A stretch of 64,000 nt of DNA from an uncultured bacterium. Lineage in GTDB: Bacteria > Elusimicrobiota > Elusimicrobia > Elusimicrobiales > Elusimicrobiaceae. The notes below the pieces were generated by a model. That model did not search any database, had not been told where the DNA came from, and was given only the letters and a program-made list of their open reading frames with translations. Every line of letters starts with the position of its first letter. Position 1 is the stretch's first letter. The stretch covers positions 1-64,000 of the forward strand of contig CASEVJ010000004.1 in the NCBI GenBank assembly GCA_949291365.1. Reading direction: 5' to 3'. Below, one piece after another: positions 1-8,425 of this stretch. The position numbers were made by a program, and so were the translations under genes.

Positions 1-1
1 T

Positions 2-1564
2 GGGGAAGGGATAAGAGCGAATATAGCGGCGTATGAGCGGGTGATCCGGATAGGGCGGCTGCAGAAGTATGGGACGAGCAGCTGGCGGGAGATATTGATA
101 AAGAAATTGAGTGTAGTGAGCGCTGGGGAAGCGAAAGCGGCGAGCCAAGGTGTGAAAGAGGCGGCGGCAGGCAAAGAAGTGCAGGGAGCGGTGAAATTAA
201 GTGAAGGTCAGATAGAGGCCAATGCGCAGGCGTGGGTGTCGCAGACGGCGCAGATGGAGCGAGCCAAGGCGCAGGCGGCGGCAGCATGGAGAGCGGAGCA
301 GGCGGCGGAAAATTTACTGCCTGCACTTTCAAAACCAGTCGTACAACCCTCTGCCCAGCCAGCTTCAGCCGGTAAGGTGCGGGCACAGATTGTGACTGCA
401 GAAAAACCTTTGTCTGTGGAAGAAATGGCCAAGTCGTTGGGCTGGAAGCGTTTCTATAAAAAGGGCAGTATGCTGACCCCGGAAATAGAAGCTGAACTGT
501 TGCGGAGCGGCGGGGACGAATTGCTCCTTGCCGTACGCAGAGAATTGGGGCTGGTAAAAACTTCCCCTGGGCGCGCTATAAAGAAAAACCGCAAAGCCGC
601 CCGGCAGGCCCGGGCTGAAAAGATGAAGGAACAGGCCTTGCCGGAAAGCAAGCTAAATTCAGTGCAGGGGAAGCAAGCGGCGCCTGTCTATTTGGTTAGT
701 AAAGATCCTGCTTTTTTAAATCAGCCGCCCACGGCTCTGCTGGGGCATTTGCGCCGTACCTATGGTTTAACGCCAGACGCTCTCAAAGATATTAGAAAAA
801 TTTTGGCCCGTGCCGAAACACTTAATGATGGCGGCGCATTAAAAAGAGCCGTATTTGAAAGAACAGAGCAACTGTTAAATATTAAAAATGAGGTTATTAA
901 ATCTTATGCGGCCGCTACCAGACGCCCGCAAGCCCGGCCCAGCGTGCGCGTGTATTATTTGGGAGAAAAAGAAACGGTGACTGCCGCTTCTTTCCAGCCC
1001 AAGCATATTTCGTTGGCTTTTGAAGAGGTATTATCCCCCGGTATGCTGGAAGATTTGCCTGCGATGGCTGCGCGTGTAAACGAAGGGCGTACCCCATGGA
1101 CTATGCAGACAACAGGAGTGGCCACCATTTCGGCTAATCCCGACAAGCGGATTACGCCTGAAACGGTATCGCGCTTGTATCAGAATTTGCTTAATTGTTC
1201 TTTTAAAGAGCCATGCCATTTTATTTATGACCAAAACGGTACGTTGCTGCTTTATCCGCCGCAGGGGCGCACCTGGCTGCGGGTAGGGGAACACGAAGTG
1301 GCTAATAAATTCCATATTCATATTCATACAGATGTATATTTGCCGGTACAGGGCGGCATACGCGGCGGTAATGAGCGTGTCATTTTGAACTACCGTATTC
1401 CAATCACAGGGCTGGAGCGCTCTTTGCGTTCGTTGGCAAAAGCCAAAAGACATGGCCATTTTAACCAATATATTTCAGTACAGGATACAGAGCCCTACCG
1501 TGTTTTTGTTACCGGTGCCTTGGAAGACATGCTGCGCACCGGAGCGGCGCTTCCTTTGGATTAA
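2..1564 (+). CDS. Hypothetical protein, 5' end outside the window
   Basis: I do not recognise this protein. The frame is open from base 2, and the first plausible internal start is GTG at 41, so the gene probably begins before the window; about 520 residues are visible. The N-terminal 130 or so residues are rich in Ala, Gln, Glu and Lys and look low-complexity or coiled-coil. A basic stretch follows (about residues 190-215), then a more ordered C-terminal half with a His-rich HIHIHTD segment. No signal peptide or membrane segment is visible in the part present. There is no clear terminator before era. The C-terminal half, with ordinary codon use, looks like a genuine folded domain. Confidence 0.6.
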   Translation, partial: GEGIRANIAAYERVIRIGRLQKYGTSSWREILIKKLSVVSAGEAKAASQGVKEAAAGKEVQGAVKLSEGQIEANAQAWVSQTAQMERAKAQAAAAWRAEQAAENLLPALSKPVVQPSAQPASAGKVRAQIVTAEKPLSVEEMAKSLGWKRFYKKGSMLTPEIEAELLRSGGDELLLAVRRELGLVKTSPGRAIKKNRKAARQARAEKMKEQALPESKLNSVQGKQAAPVYLVSKDPAFLNQPPTALLGHLRRTYGLTPDALKDIRKILARAETLNDGGALKRAVFERTEQLLNIKNEVIKSYAAATRRPQARPSVRVYYLGEKETVTAASFQPKHISLAFEEVLSPGMLEDLPAMAARVNEGRTPWTMQTTGVATISANPDKRITPETVSRLYQNLLNCSFKEPCHFIYDQNGTLLLYPPQGRTWLRVGEHEVANKFHIHIHTDVYLPVQGGIRGGNERVILNYRIPITGLERSLRSLAKAKRHGHFNQYISVQDTEPYRVFVTGALEDMLRTGAALPLD

Positions 1565-1659
1565 GCCGTGGCTCTGCGACCTGTGGGCGGTTGTGGAGGG
1601 AATACAAGGGCGGGAAAGACAGCAGAAATATAGTCTCTCCGTTACAGCCAAAAATCAGG

Positions 1660-1672
1660 TACAATATACATT
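1660..1672 (+). promoter_or_regulatory. era -10 element, probably leaderless start
   Basis: TACAAT at 1660-1665 is followed by only 7 nt before the ATG of era. There is no Shine-Dalgarno sequence between them, so the transcript would start at or next to the AUG. Confidence 0.5.
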
Positions 1673-2587
1673 ATGAGCACACAGACGGAACATTTTCGCA
1701 GCGGTTTTGCCGTGCTGGCAGGCCTGCCCAATGCCGGCAAGTCCACCTTGTTAAATGCTTTGGCGGGGGGCTTGCTTTCCGCCGTAACGGACAAACCGCA
1801 AACCACCCGTCAGAATATTTTGGCTATTATTGAAGGAGAGGGCTTCCAGGTGGTGTTTGTGGATACGCCCGGTTTCTTGCGTCCGCGCTATAAACTACAG
1901 CAGACCATGGCGGCCTGTGTAGAGCGGGCCGTAGGGGAAGATGCGGATTTGGTGCTGTTGCTGATAGACGCTTCCGCGCCGGATTTGCCGGCCCATCAGG
2001 AACTGTTTGACAAAATATCTCAGGTGTTTTGCCCGGTATATTTGGTGCTGACCAAAACGGATTTGGTCAAAGACACAGCTGTCTTGGCGGAAGTGGAAGC
2101 CAACGTGCGCAAACAGCTGCCGGCTCTGCAGCGTGTGTTTCAGGTGTGCGCCCCAAAGGAAAAAGGAGTGGCGGCCTTAAAAGAAGCCGTTGCCCAAGCC
2201 ATGCCGCAAAGCCCGGCCTATTTTCCGCCAGGCCAGTGGACTGACCGCTGGGAACGTTTTTACGCGGCGGAATTTATCCGGGAACAGATTTTCAAGCTCT
2301 ACCAAAAAGAAATTCCATACAGTACCCAAGTGGAAATAGAAAAATTTACCGAAGATTTGGGAAATAAAAACTATATCCGCGCTTTAATCCATGTAGAGCG
2401 GGAAAGCCAAAAGCCCATTTTGATTGGCAAGGGCGGCGCAGCTATTGCCAAGCTGCGCCAGCAGGCACAGAAGCGGATTGAGGAATTTTTGGGCCGGCCC
2501 TACCGCTTGGAACTGCAGGTGGTAGTCAGCCCGAACTGGCGGGACGACCCCCAATTTTTAGAGCGTTTTGGATATATAGAAAAATAA
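1673..2587 (+). CDS. era: GTPase Era
   Basis: Essential ribosome-assembly GTPase that binds the 3' end of 16S rRNA during 30S maturation. At 304 residues it has the usual Era length. The G1 loop is GLPNAGKST at about residues 17-25, G3 is DTPGF at about 64-68, and G4 is TKTD at about 127-130. A C-terminal KH domain (about 200-290) carries the GKGG loop. The ATG at 1673 was chosen because it puts the G1 loop at the normal distance from the N-terminus; it lacks a ribosome-binding site but has a -10-like hexamer just upstream. A strong terminator follows the stop codon, so era looks monocistronic. Confidence 0.96.
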   Translation: MSTQTEHFRSGFAVLAGLPNAGKSTLLNALAGGLLSAVTDKPQTTRQNILAIIEGEGFQVVFVDTPGFLRPRYKLQQTMAACVERAVGEDADLVLLLIDASAPDLPAHQELFDKISQVFCPVYLVLTKTDLVKDTAVLAEVEANVRKQLPALQRVFQVCAPKEKGVAALKEAVAQAMPQSPAYFPPGQWTDRWERFYAAEFIREQIFKLYQKEIPYSTQVEIEKFTEDLGNKNYIRALIHVERESQKPILIGKGGAAIAKLRQQAQKRIEEFLGRPYRLELQVVVSPNWRDDPQFLERFGYIEK

Positions 2588-2590
2588 TAT

Positions 2591-2617
2591 AAACCCCGCT
2601 TCCCGGCGGGGCTTTTG
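2591..2617 (+). terminator. Terminator after era
   Basis: CCCCGC (2594-2599) pairs with GCGGGG (2606-2611) and is followed by CTTTT. It lies 3 nt after the era stop. Confidence 0.8.
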
Positions 2618-2901
2618 ATGGCTGGCAAAAGGGCAGGCCGGGGCGGGAGCCGGTGTCGCGTGGGGAAATACCTGGCAAATTGTTATGTGTGGCAATGGCA
2701 AATTATGCGATGAAACCTAAATGAAGTCAGGTATGATTTATACAAAAGAGCAAATATATAGGAAGTGAACCTGTTGTAAAAGAGTACAAATTTTTTTACA
2801 GTAAGTTTCAGGTATAAACTCAGCCGGTCTTGTAATTGGGAGAATAGATTTTGTTTAGTTGACATTCGGGAAATTTTTCTGTTTGTCTTGAATTTATTTG
2901 T
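2618..2901. other. A+T-rich intergenic stretch upstream of the pilin gene
   Basis: No credible gene is visible. Base composition shifts from G+C-rich (to about 2665) to strongly A+T-rich, matching the following pilin gene. A TTGACA at 2859-2864 could be a -35 box, but no well-spaced -10 element follows it, so I do not call a promoter. The change in composition suggests this block and the pilin gene entered together. Confidence 0.4.
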
Positions 2902-2945
2902 TTTTTTTGATAGATTTTATTCATGAATAAAATCTATCAAAAAAA
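2902..2945. repeat. Perfect 44-nt palindrome centred on the pilin start codon
   Basis: Every base from 2902 to 2923 pairs with 2945 to 2924. The centre is TCATGA (2921-2926), so the ATG at 2923 sits exactly at the dyad. The left arm begins with a T run and the right arm ends with an A run. As RNA this would fold into a 22-bp hairpin burying the start codon. On either strand the hairpin is followed by a U tract, as in a bidirectional terminator. Confidence 0.95.
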
Positions 2946-3462
2946 CCTTTTAGATATAAAAAAACCCCTAAAATGCCATTTTGGCGGTTTTACGCTGATT
3001 GAACTTTTAGTGGTAGTTCTAATTATCGGTATATTGGCTGCAGTAGCTTTGCCGCAATATACTAAGGCCGTTATGAAAAGTCGTGTTTCTTCACGAATAC
3101 CATTTATGCGTTCGTTGGCTACATTACAAAAAGCGTGTTATCTGGAAAATGAACGCATATGTACGTTAGATGAATTAGGCGTAGAGTTGACAACAAAAAG
3201 TGGAAATAAACTGGTTCCTACTTCTTCTCGGCAGGAAATAGATGAGCATTTCTATTTTTATAAGCCAGATCCAAATATGTACATGTTAGGCCTTTCTCCT
3301 TATGCGGGGGAGTACATGATTGAGCTGTATATTGGGCCTAAAGGTTCTTTTCATTATAGAGTGAATTCTAGTCACCCAAAAGGTGTGGCTTTAGGAAAAG
3401 CGCTTTTCCCTAATGCAACATGCACAGGCACTGCATGGATATTTTGCACTATATCTGAATAG
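2923..3462 (+). CDS. Type IV pilin-like protein (PilE/PilA type)
   Basis: Type IV pilin or minor pseudopilin, expected in the inner membrane before assembly into a pilus. The predicted leader is 22 residues and ends in two glycines; the prepilin peptidase site is G followed by FTLIELLVV, with the conserved Glu at mature position 5. The hydrophobic N-terminal helix runs to about residue 46 and is followed by the PQYTKAV segment common in these pilins. The C-terminal domain is about 130 residues with cysteines at its start and end. Codons are much more A+T-rich than in the neighbours, suggesting recent acquisition. The start codon lies inside a 44-nt palindrome. pilT is found at 8426; no assembly ATPase or secretin is in the window. 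Confidence 0.88.
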   Translation: MNKIYQKNLLDIKKPLKCHFGGFTLIELLVVVLIIGILAAVALPQYTKAVMKSRVSSRIPFMRSLATLQKACYLENERICTLDELGVELTTKSGNKLVPTSSRQEIDEHFYFYKPDPNMYMLGLSPYAGEYMIELYIGPKGSFHYRVNSSHPKGVALGKALFPNATCTGTAWIFCTISE

Positions 3463-3485
3463 TCAAACGATGTTTTTGGACACCG

Positions 3486-3515
3486 CCCCCCTGCTATTAG
3501 GCAGGGGGTTGTTTT
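3486..3515 (+). terminator. Terminator after the pilin gene
   Basis: CCCCCTGC (3487-3494) pairs perfectly with GCAGGGGG (3501-3508) around a 6-nt loop and is followed by TTGTTTT. Confidence 0.8.
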
Positions 3516-3794
3516 CGGAAAAAATATCTGCTGCCGTGTCCAAGCTAGATTTCCGTTATAAAAAATGCACTTGGCAGAAGCAGGTTGTCATACACGCTTA
3601 CGTGTTGGCCTGAAATTAGTTTTACAGGGAGAGCCCGCTCTAAAGCCCTGTAATTATCATCATACGGGACTTTTTGTCGCAGGGTGTTATTGCTTTGTTT
3701 TCAGGGGTAACCTTTTTGCAATGCTCTCGGAACTATTACACGGAGTAGATTCTTGAACGTTAAAGGGGTGTCCCGGGCGGGGCGGATAATTTGC
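3516..3794. other. Gene-free stretch with possible RNA structure
   Basis: No credible coding sequence is visible between the pilin terminator and smpB. Two hairpins can be drawn: ACACG/CGTGT at 3592-3605 with a 4-nt loop, and a composite stem at 3622-3653 where TTACAGGG pairs with CCCTGTAA and encloses AGAGC/GCTCT. A small RNA is possible. The tract does not look like tmRNA, despite the nearby smpB, because no tag reading frame or acceptor-like ends were found. Confidence 0.3.
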
Positions 3795-3806
3795 TATCAT
3801 ATACCC
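3795..3806 (+). promoter_or_regulatory. smpB -10 element, probably leaderless start
   Basis: TATCAT (3795-3800) ends 6 nt before the smpB ATG at 3807, and there is no Shine-Dalgarno sequence. Confidence 0.5.
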
Positions 3807-4277
3807 ATGACGAAAAAAGAAGGCATTTTGGTCGTGTGCAGCAACCGCAAGGCCTATCATGATTATTTTATTTTGGAAACCTTTGAAGCGGGACTTTCTT
3901 TGCTGGGGCCGGAAGTGAAATCCGTCCGCCAAAAAGAGGTCAGCTTGGAGGGGGCTTTTGTGCGGGTGGAAAACGGCCAGGCCGAAATACTGAATATGTA
4001 CGTCAAACCCTATAAATTCAATTCTCTCTCTGAGCCAGACCCCACCCGTCCGCGCCGTCTGCTGTTAAATAAGCGGGAAATACGCAAACTGTATGCCGGG
4101 GCTGAAATCAAGGGGCAGACGCTGGTGCCGCTGGAAATTTATTTCAAAAAGGGCTGGGCCAAAGTGAAAGTGGCCCTGGCCAAAGGCAAACATTTGTACG
4201 ATAAGCGCGAAAGCTTGAAAAAGAAAGATTTGAACCGTGAAATGGAGAAAGGGTTTAAAAATGCTATCCGTTTTTAA
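3807..4277 (+). CDS. smpB: SsrA-binding protein SmpB
   Basis: Binds tmRNA and delivers it to stalled ribosomes for trans-translation. At 156 residues it is the normal SmpB length. Family landmarks are the N-terminal NRKAYHDYFI, the GPEVKSVR segment, AYVKPY-like residues (MYVKPY) and the basic C-terminal tail with KGKHLYDKRE. A TTG start at 3753 would add 18 unrelated residues; ATG 3807 places the conserved N-terminus correctly and has a -10 hexamer 6 nt upstream. The next gene, pyrR, follows after 21 nt with its own strong ribosome-binding site. Confidence 0.96.
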   Translation: MTKKEGILVVCSNRKAYHDYFILETFEAGLSLLGPEVKSVRQKEVSLEGAFVRVENGQAEILNMYVKPYKFNSLSEPDPTRPRRLLLNKREIRKLYAGAEIKGQTLVPLEIYFKKGWAKVKVALAKGKHLYDKRESLKKKDLNREMEKGFKNAIRF

Positions 4278-4298
4278 TTTTATCCGGGAGGAAACAGC

Positions 4299-4844
4299 AT
4301 GGAAAAAATGATTGCAGACCAAGCGGCAGTATCGGATTTGTTGGATACATTGGCCCGGCAAATCGTGCAGAAACATGCCGATACCGCGCAGTATTGCTTG
4401 GTGGGGATTAAAACGCGCGGGGCGCATATTGCCCGGCGTTTGCAGCAGCGCATTGAAAAAATAAGCGGTGCCCTGCCGCAGCTGGCGGAGCTGGATATTT
4501 CCTTTTACCGGGACGATTTGACATTGGTGGCCCAAGACCCGCTTTTAAAAAGCACCTCTTTGGGCGTGGATATTACCGGCAAAACGGTTATCCTGGCCGA
4601 TGACGTGCTCTACTCCGGCCGCACGGTGCTGTGCGCCCTCAATGCTTTGGCCGCTTTTGGGCGGGCGGGGAAAACAGAATTTCTGACGCTGGTTGACCGC
4701 GGGCACCACTGCCTGCCTATTTGTGCCGATTTTGTGGGCATGGACGTGCAAACCGCCGCAGACGATATTATCCATGTGCATTTGAAAGAAAAAGACGGCG
4801 ATGACTGCATTATGCATAATATCGGCGGACAGCGTAACCGCTGA
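4299..4844 (+). CDS. pyrR: PyrR-like phosphoribosyltransferase
   Basis: Pyrimidine-operon regulator or uracil phosphoribosyltransferase of the PyrR family, 181 residues as expected. The PRPP-binding loop VILADDVLYSGRTV lies at about residues 95-108. The family-typical GIKTRGAHIARR is near residue 45, and the C-terminal part has the expected VDRGHHCLPI-like segment. It starts at ATG 4299 behind GGGAGG. No pyrimidine biosynthesis gene is adjacent, so whether it acts as an RNA-binding attenuator or only as an enzyme cannot be decided here. Confidence 0.9.
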   Translation: MEKMIADQAAVSDLLDTLARQIVQKHADTAQYCLVGIKTRGAHIARRLQQRIEKISGALPQLAELDISFYRDDLTLVAQDPLLKSTSLGVDITGKTVILADDVLYSGRTVLCALNALAAFGRAGKTEFLTLVDRGHHCLPICADFVGMDVQTAADDIIHVHLKEKDGDDCIMHNIGGQRNR

Positions 4845-5032
4845 AGCGGAGGGCTTGCCCGCTGGGGCGGGAAATTTCCGGCGGGTTTGGCGCTGCGCCG
4901 GGAAAACTAAGCGTTTCCCAGGGCCTTGGTGCTTGGGAAAACGTAGGGCAGAGGAACAAAACAGTTTCTCCGACGGAAAAAGCGCTTTGCCTTGCAAAAC
5001 ATGGCGCAATTTTCTAAAATATACTCTGTGAT

Positions 5033-5115
5033 GGGCGGGTGGCGGAATGGCAGACGCGCACGGCTCAGGACCGTGTGGACGAAAGTCCTTAAGGGTTCAA
5101 CTCCCTTTCCGCCCA
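5033..5115 (+). tRNA. tRNA-Leu (CAG anticodon)
   Basis: An 83-nt cloverleaf with a GGGCGGG acceptor stem, anticodon loop CTCAGGA giving CAG, a class II variable arm and the GGTTCAA T-loop; the discriminator is A. CCA is not encoded. A TATACT at 5020-5025 is a plausible -10 element. Confidence 0.93.
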
Positions 5116-5135
5116 TTTCTTTTTAGGTCTGCGGC

Positions 5136-5957
5136 ATGAAAAAGTATGATTACTATCGTCCTTCGGCTTCCTCTCTGGGCCGGAAGAAAAAAGTTCGCAG
5201 GACTTCTGCAGTTACTTTCCTTAAACCTTTCATTTTCTTTTTAGTTTTTGTGGGCTTGTGTTTTGCCGCGTATGTGGGTGTTTCTAAAACATACCAGGCC
5301 TTTTCTGCCTCGCGCATGGGCAAATGGCAGCCCGATAAGGCAGTAGTGTCGGGGGTGGGTGGTGTGTTGGCAAAAGAGCTGCAGGCCACGGCGGATAAAA
5401 AATTAAAACAACCTTTTTCGGTGTCGGATGCGGTGTCTTTTCAAGCCCAGCTGGCCAAGCAATACCCCCAGCTGCAGCGTATTAGCGTGAAAAGAGGGCT
5501 GCTGTCAGGAAAATTGAAGATTTCCGTCAAGCGGCGCGAACCGGTGGCTAAATTCCTGCTGCCGGACGGTTCGGTGCGTTTTATTGATGGCGACAGTACC
5601 GTCTATACCGACCCTAATCCGGATCCGCTTTCCACGGTGCCGTTTGTGGAATTAGAAGGCAATGTGCCCGATAAGCTGGGCAAAGAATTTGTGGATTTGG
5701 TGCAAAGTGCGCTGAAACTGAAAAACCAGCTGGATTTTGCGTTTTTGCGCTTTAATACCGACAAAGACACGGTGCGTATGCATTTGCCCGACGAAAGCGT
5801 GATTAATTTCGGCCCGGCCCAAAATCTGCGCGCCAAAGCCCGCCGCGCCGCCCAAATAGAAGCCGTGGCCGACCAAAACGGGCTGCCGCGGCCGCATGAG
5901 CTGGATTTTACCTACTTTGACGACGGAAAAGTTTTTTTAAGACAGACAGGCCATTAA
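5136..5957 (+). CDS. ftsQ: Cell-division protein FtsQ-like
   Basis: Single-pass divisome protein linking early and late division proteins. The protein has 273 residues: a basic cytoplasmic N-terminus, one membrane helix at about residues 32-50, a POTRA-like region (about 60-135, with QYPQLQRISVKR) and a beta domain. It is placed by context directly upstream of ftsA and ftsZ, as in many dcw clusters. Sequence similarity to FtsQ is weak but consistent. It begins 20 nt after the tRNA-Leu gene with only a weak AGG-type ribosome-binding site, so it may be co-transcribed with the tRNA. Confidence 0.82.
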   Translation: MKKYDYYRPSASSLGRKKKVRRTSAVTFLKPFIFFLVFVGLCFAAYVGVSKTYQAFSASRMGKWQPDKAVVSGVGGVLAKELQATADKKLKQPFSVSDAVSFQAQLAKQYPQLQRISVKRGLLSGKLKISVKRREPVAKFLLPDGSVRFIDGDSTVYTDPNPDPLSTVPFVELEGNVPDKLGKEFVDLVQSALKLKNQLDFAFLRFNTDKDTVRMHLPDESVINFGPAQNLRAKARRAAQIEAVADQNGLPRPHELDFTYFDDGKVFLRQTGH

Positions 5958-5997
5958 TTTTTATAATATACTAAAGACTTCTACTAGCAGGTGATTT

Positions 5998-7248
5998 ATG
6001 GCTAAAACAAACATCATTGCGGGGCTGGACGTAGGAAGCGCCAAACTGACCGCCGTCGCCGCAGCTCACGATTTTGAAACCAATACCTTACAAATTTTAG
6101 CTGGCCGCAGCGTTCCCTGCAAAGGGGTGCGCGGGGGCGTGGTGTCTGATATACGCGAAACTTCCGCCGCCGTTACGCATTTGCTGGGCGGCATTGAGCG
6201 CGAACTGAACAAAGACATCGGCAGTCTGTTCGTCGGCGTGCGGGGCGCGCATCTGGAATCTTTCTGTAATCACGGCACTTATAACATTTCCCGCATGGAT
6301 AAGGAAATTACGCAGGCGGATATGGAGCTGGCGGTGGAAAACGCCAAAGCCATGCCCATGAAAAACGAGAATGAAATCGTCAATGTCATTACCCAGGGGT
6401 TTTCCATCAATAAACTGCGCGGCATCAGCAACCCCGAAGGCATGGAGGGCTCTTTGCTGGAAGTGGACGTGCATATTACCACCGGTTCCACCACCCATTT
6501 AAACAATTTGGCCAAAGCCATTCAGCGTCCCGGATACAAAATTGATGGTACGTTTTACGGCCTGGTGCCGCTGGGGGACTGTGTGCTTACCCAGGAAGAA
6601 AAAGATATCGGCGCGATGATTGTGGACATGGGTGGGGAAACAATGTCGGTAGGAATTTATATTGACGGTATGCTGAAATTTTCCCGCGATATTCCGTATG
6701 GCTGTGATTTAATTACCAGCGATTTGTCCCGCCTGTTGCATACCTCCCGCCAAAACGCCAAAGAAATTAAGGAAAAATACGGGGTGGCATTCCCGACGTT
6801 TTTGGACGAGGAGGGGGAAATCCCCGTGCCTTCGTTAGACGGACGCAGCAGCCATAATATTAAGAAAAGCTATATTTTGGACATTATCCAGCCGCGCGTG
6901 GAGGAGCTGTTTGAGCAGATACAGCACTGCGTGGCCACTTCCGGATACAAAAATTTTCCGGTGGTGGGCGTCTTGACCGGCGGCGGCAGCCAAATGCCCG
7001 GCATGACGGAGCAAGCCGTCAATATTTTAGGACTTAAAGAAGTGCGCCGCGGCGTAGTGCAGCGGGATTTAGTCACGGCGGCGGACGAATTTTTTGACCC
7101 GGTATACAGTACCGCCATGGCGCTGGCTGTTTATGCGTCGGACAATTCCGGCTACGAAGAATACAGCCGGGGCGGATATGAGAAAAACAGTTCGTTTTTC
7201 GGCAAGCTGGGCCGTATGTTGAAAGGTATGGATTTGTTCGGCAGTTGA
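5998..7248 (+). CDS. ftsA: Cell-division protein FtsA
   Basis: Actin-fold ATPase that tethers FtsZ to the membrane. The 416 residues begin with the GLDVGSAKLTAV phosphate loop; phosphate 2 (AMIVDMGGETMSVGIY) is at about residues 203-218, and the adenosine motif VLTGGGSQMPG is at about 322-332. The C-terminus KLGRMLKGMDLFGS resembles the amphipathic membrane-binding helix. A TATAAT lies upstream near 5963, and AGGTGA precedes the ATG. It is followed after 16 nt by ftsZ. Confidence 0.95.
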   Translation: MAKTNIIAGLDVGSAKLTAVAAAHDFETNTLQILAGRSVPCKGVRGGVVSDIRETSAAVTHLLGGIERELNKDIGSLFVGVRGAHLESFCNHGTYNISRMDKEITQADMELAVENAKAMPMKNENEIVNVITQGFSINKLRGISNPEGMEGSLLEVDVHITTGSTTHLNNLAKAIQRPGYKIDGTFYGLVPLGDCVLTQEEKDIGAMIVDMGGETMSVGIYIDGMLKFSRDIPYGCDLITSDLSRLLHTSRQNAKEIKEKYGVAFPTFLDEEGEIPVPSLDGRSSHNIKKSYILDIIQPRVEELFEQIQHCVATSGYKNFPVVGVLTGGGSQMPGMTEQAVNILGLKEVRRGVVQRDLVTAADEFFDPVYSTAMALAVYASDNSGYEEYSRGGYEKNSSFFGKLGRMLKGMDLFGS

Positions 7249-7264
7249 GCTGCCGGGAGCGGAT

Positions 7265-8416
7265 ATGAGCGATTTATTTATGCCGGCCGATTTGTTTGAA
7301 ACAAAGAAGGCCAAAATTAAAGTTATCGGCGTGGGCGGCGGCGGCGGAAACGCCATCAACCACATGGTCAACGCCGGGCTGAAAGACATTGATTTTATTG
7401 CCGTTAATACGGACGCACAGGATTTGCGCCGTAACAAAGCCCCCTATCTGGTGCAGGTGGGGGAAAAGATTACCAAAGGATTGGGCGTCGGGGGCGACCC
7501 GGAAAAGGGCCGTCTGGCGGCGGAAGAGTCCAAAGAAAAACTGAAGCTGATTATCGGACAGAGCGACCTGCTGTTTATCACCGCCGGTATGGGTGGCGGC
7601 ACCGGCACGGGCGTGGCGCCGTATTTGGCCAAGCTGGCCAAAGAGCTATATGGGGACGATTTGTTAGTGATTGGCGTGGTCACCCGCCCATTCAGCTTTG
7701 AAGGATATGTGCGCGAAAAACAGGCCGATGAAGGCATTAAGGAAATGCAGAAATATGTGGACTCCATGATTATCGTGCCTAATGAAAAACTGTTTGCCAA
7801 TATAGACCCGGAAACGTCCTCGCGCGATGCTTTCCAAATGGTAGATGAAGTGTTGCTGCAGGCCGTTAAAGGCATAGCCGAGGTGATTACAAAACCCGGC
7901 GAAATGAACATTGATTTTAACGATATACGCAAAGTGATGTGCAACTCCCACAAATCGCTTATCGGCATTGGGGAGGCCAGCGGCCCGGGGCGGCATTTGG
8001 CGGCGGTGAAGAAGGCCATTTCTTCTCCGCTGTTGGAAAATGCCGATATCCGCGGCGCCAAGGGCTTTATTGTGCATTTCCTGGCAGATGAAAACCTGAC
8101 GCTGATGGAACAGGGCGAAGTGATGAATTTAATCCGCCAGTATGCCAGCAACGATTCTATTGTGATGTTTGGCCATTCGTATGACAGCAGCTTGAACGGC
8201 GTGTTTAAAGTGACGGTAATTGCCACCGGCTTTAGCGCCGAAAAAGCCAATATGTTCAACGTCCGCCGGCCTATAGAGCCGCAGACGCCTCAAACCTACG
8301 ATTTGAAGAAAAACGTATTTACCACATTTGACGAACCCAAAGCGCAGCAAGAGCCGGAAGACAATATGCTTATTCCCGCTTTTTTGCGCCGGAAAAAAAT
8401 GGAAAAAACCCGTTAA
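7265..8416 (+). CDS. ftsZ: Cell-division protein FtsZ
   Basis: Tubulin-like GTPase that forms the Z ring. It has 383 residues. The N-terminal IGVGGGGGNA loop is at about 21-30 and the tubulin signature GGGTGTG at about 110-116. The C-terminal conserved peptide is recognisable as IPAFLRRK, the FtsA-binding tail. The linker is short. It lies between ftsA and pilT in one run of close-spaced genes. Confidence 0.98.
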   Translation: MSDLFMPADLFETKKAKIKVIGVGGGGGNAINHMVNAGLKDIDFIAVNTDAQDLRRNKAPYLVQVGEKITKGLGVGGDPEKGRLAAEESKEKLKLIIGQSDLLFITAGMGGGTGTGVAPYLAKLAKELYGDDLLVIGVVTRPFSFEGYVREKQADEGIKEMQKYVDSMIIVPNEKLFANIDPETSSRDAFQMVDEVLLQAVKGIAEVITKPGEMNIDFNDIRKVMCNSHKSLIGIGEASGPGRHLAAVKKAISSPLLENADIRGAKGFIVHFLADENLTLMEQGEVMNLIRQYASNDSIVMFGHSYDSSLNGVFKVTVIATGFSAEKANMFNVRRPIEPQTPQTYDLKKNVFTTFDEPKAQQEPEDNMLIPAFLRRKKMEKTR

Positions 8417-8425
8417 GGAGGGATT

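Noticed and set aside
3753..3806. TTG start extending smpB by 18 residues
   Set aside because: The extension is unrelated to SmpB and would include the promoter hexamer.
3463..3806. tmRNA (ssrA) next to smpB
   Set aside because: No tag-peptide frame and no matching acceptor-like ends were found.
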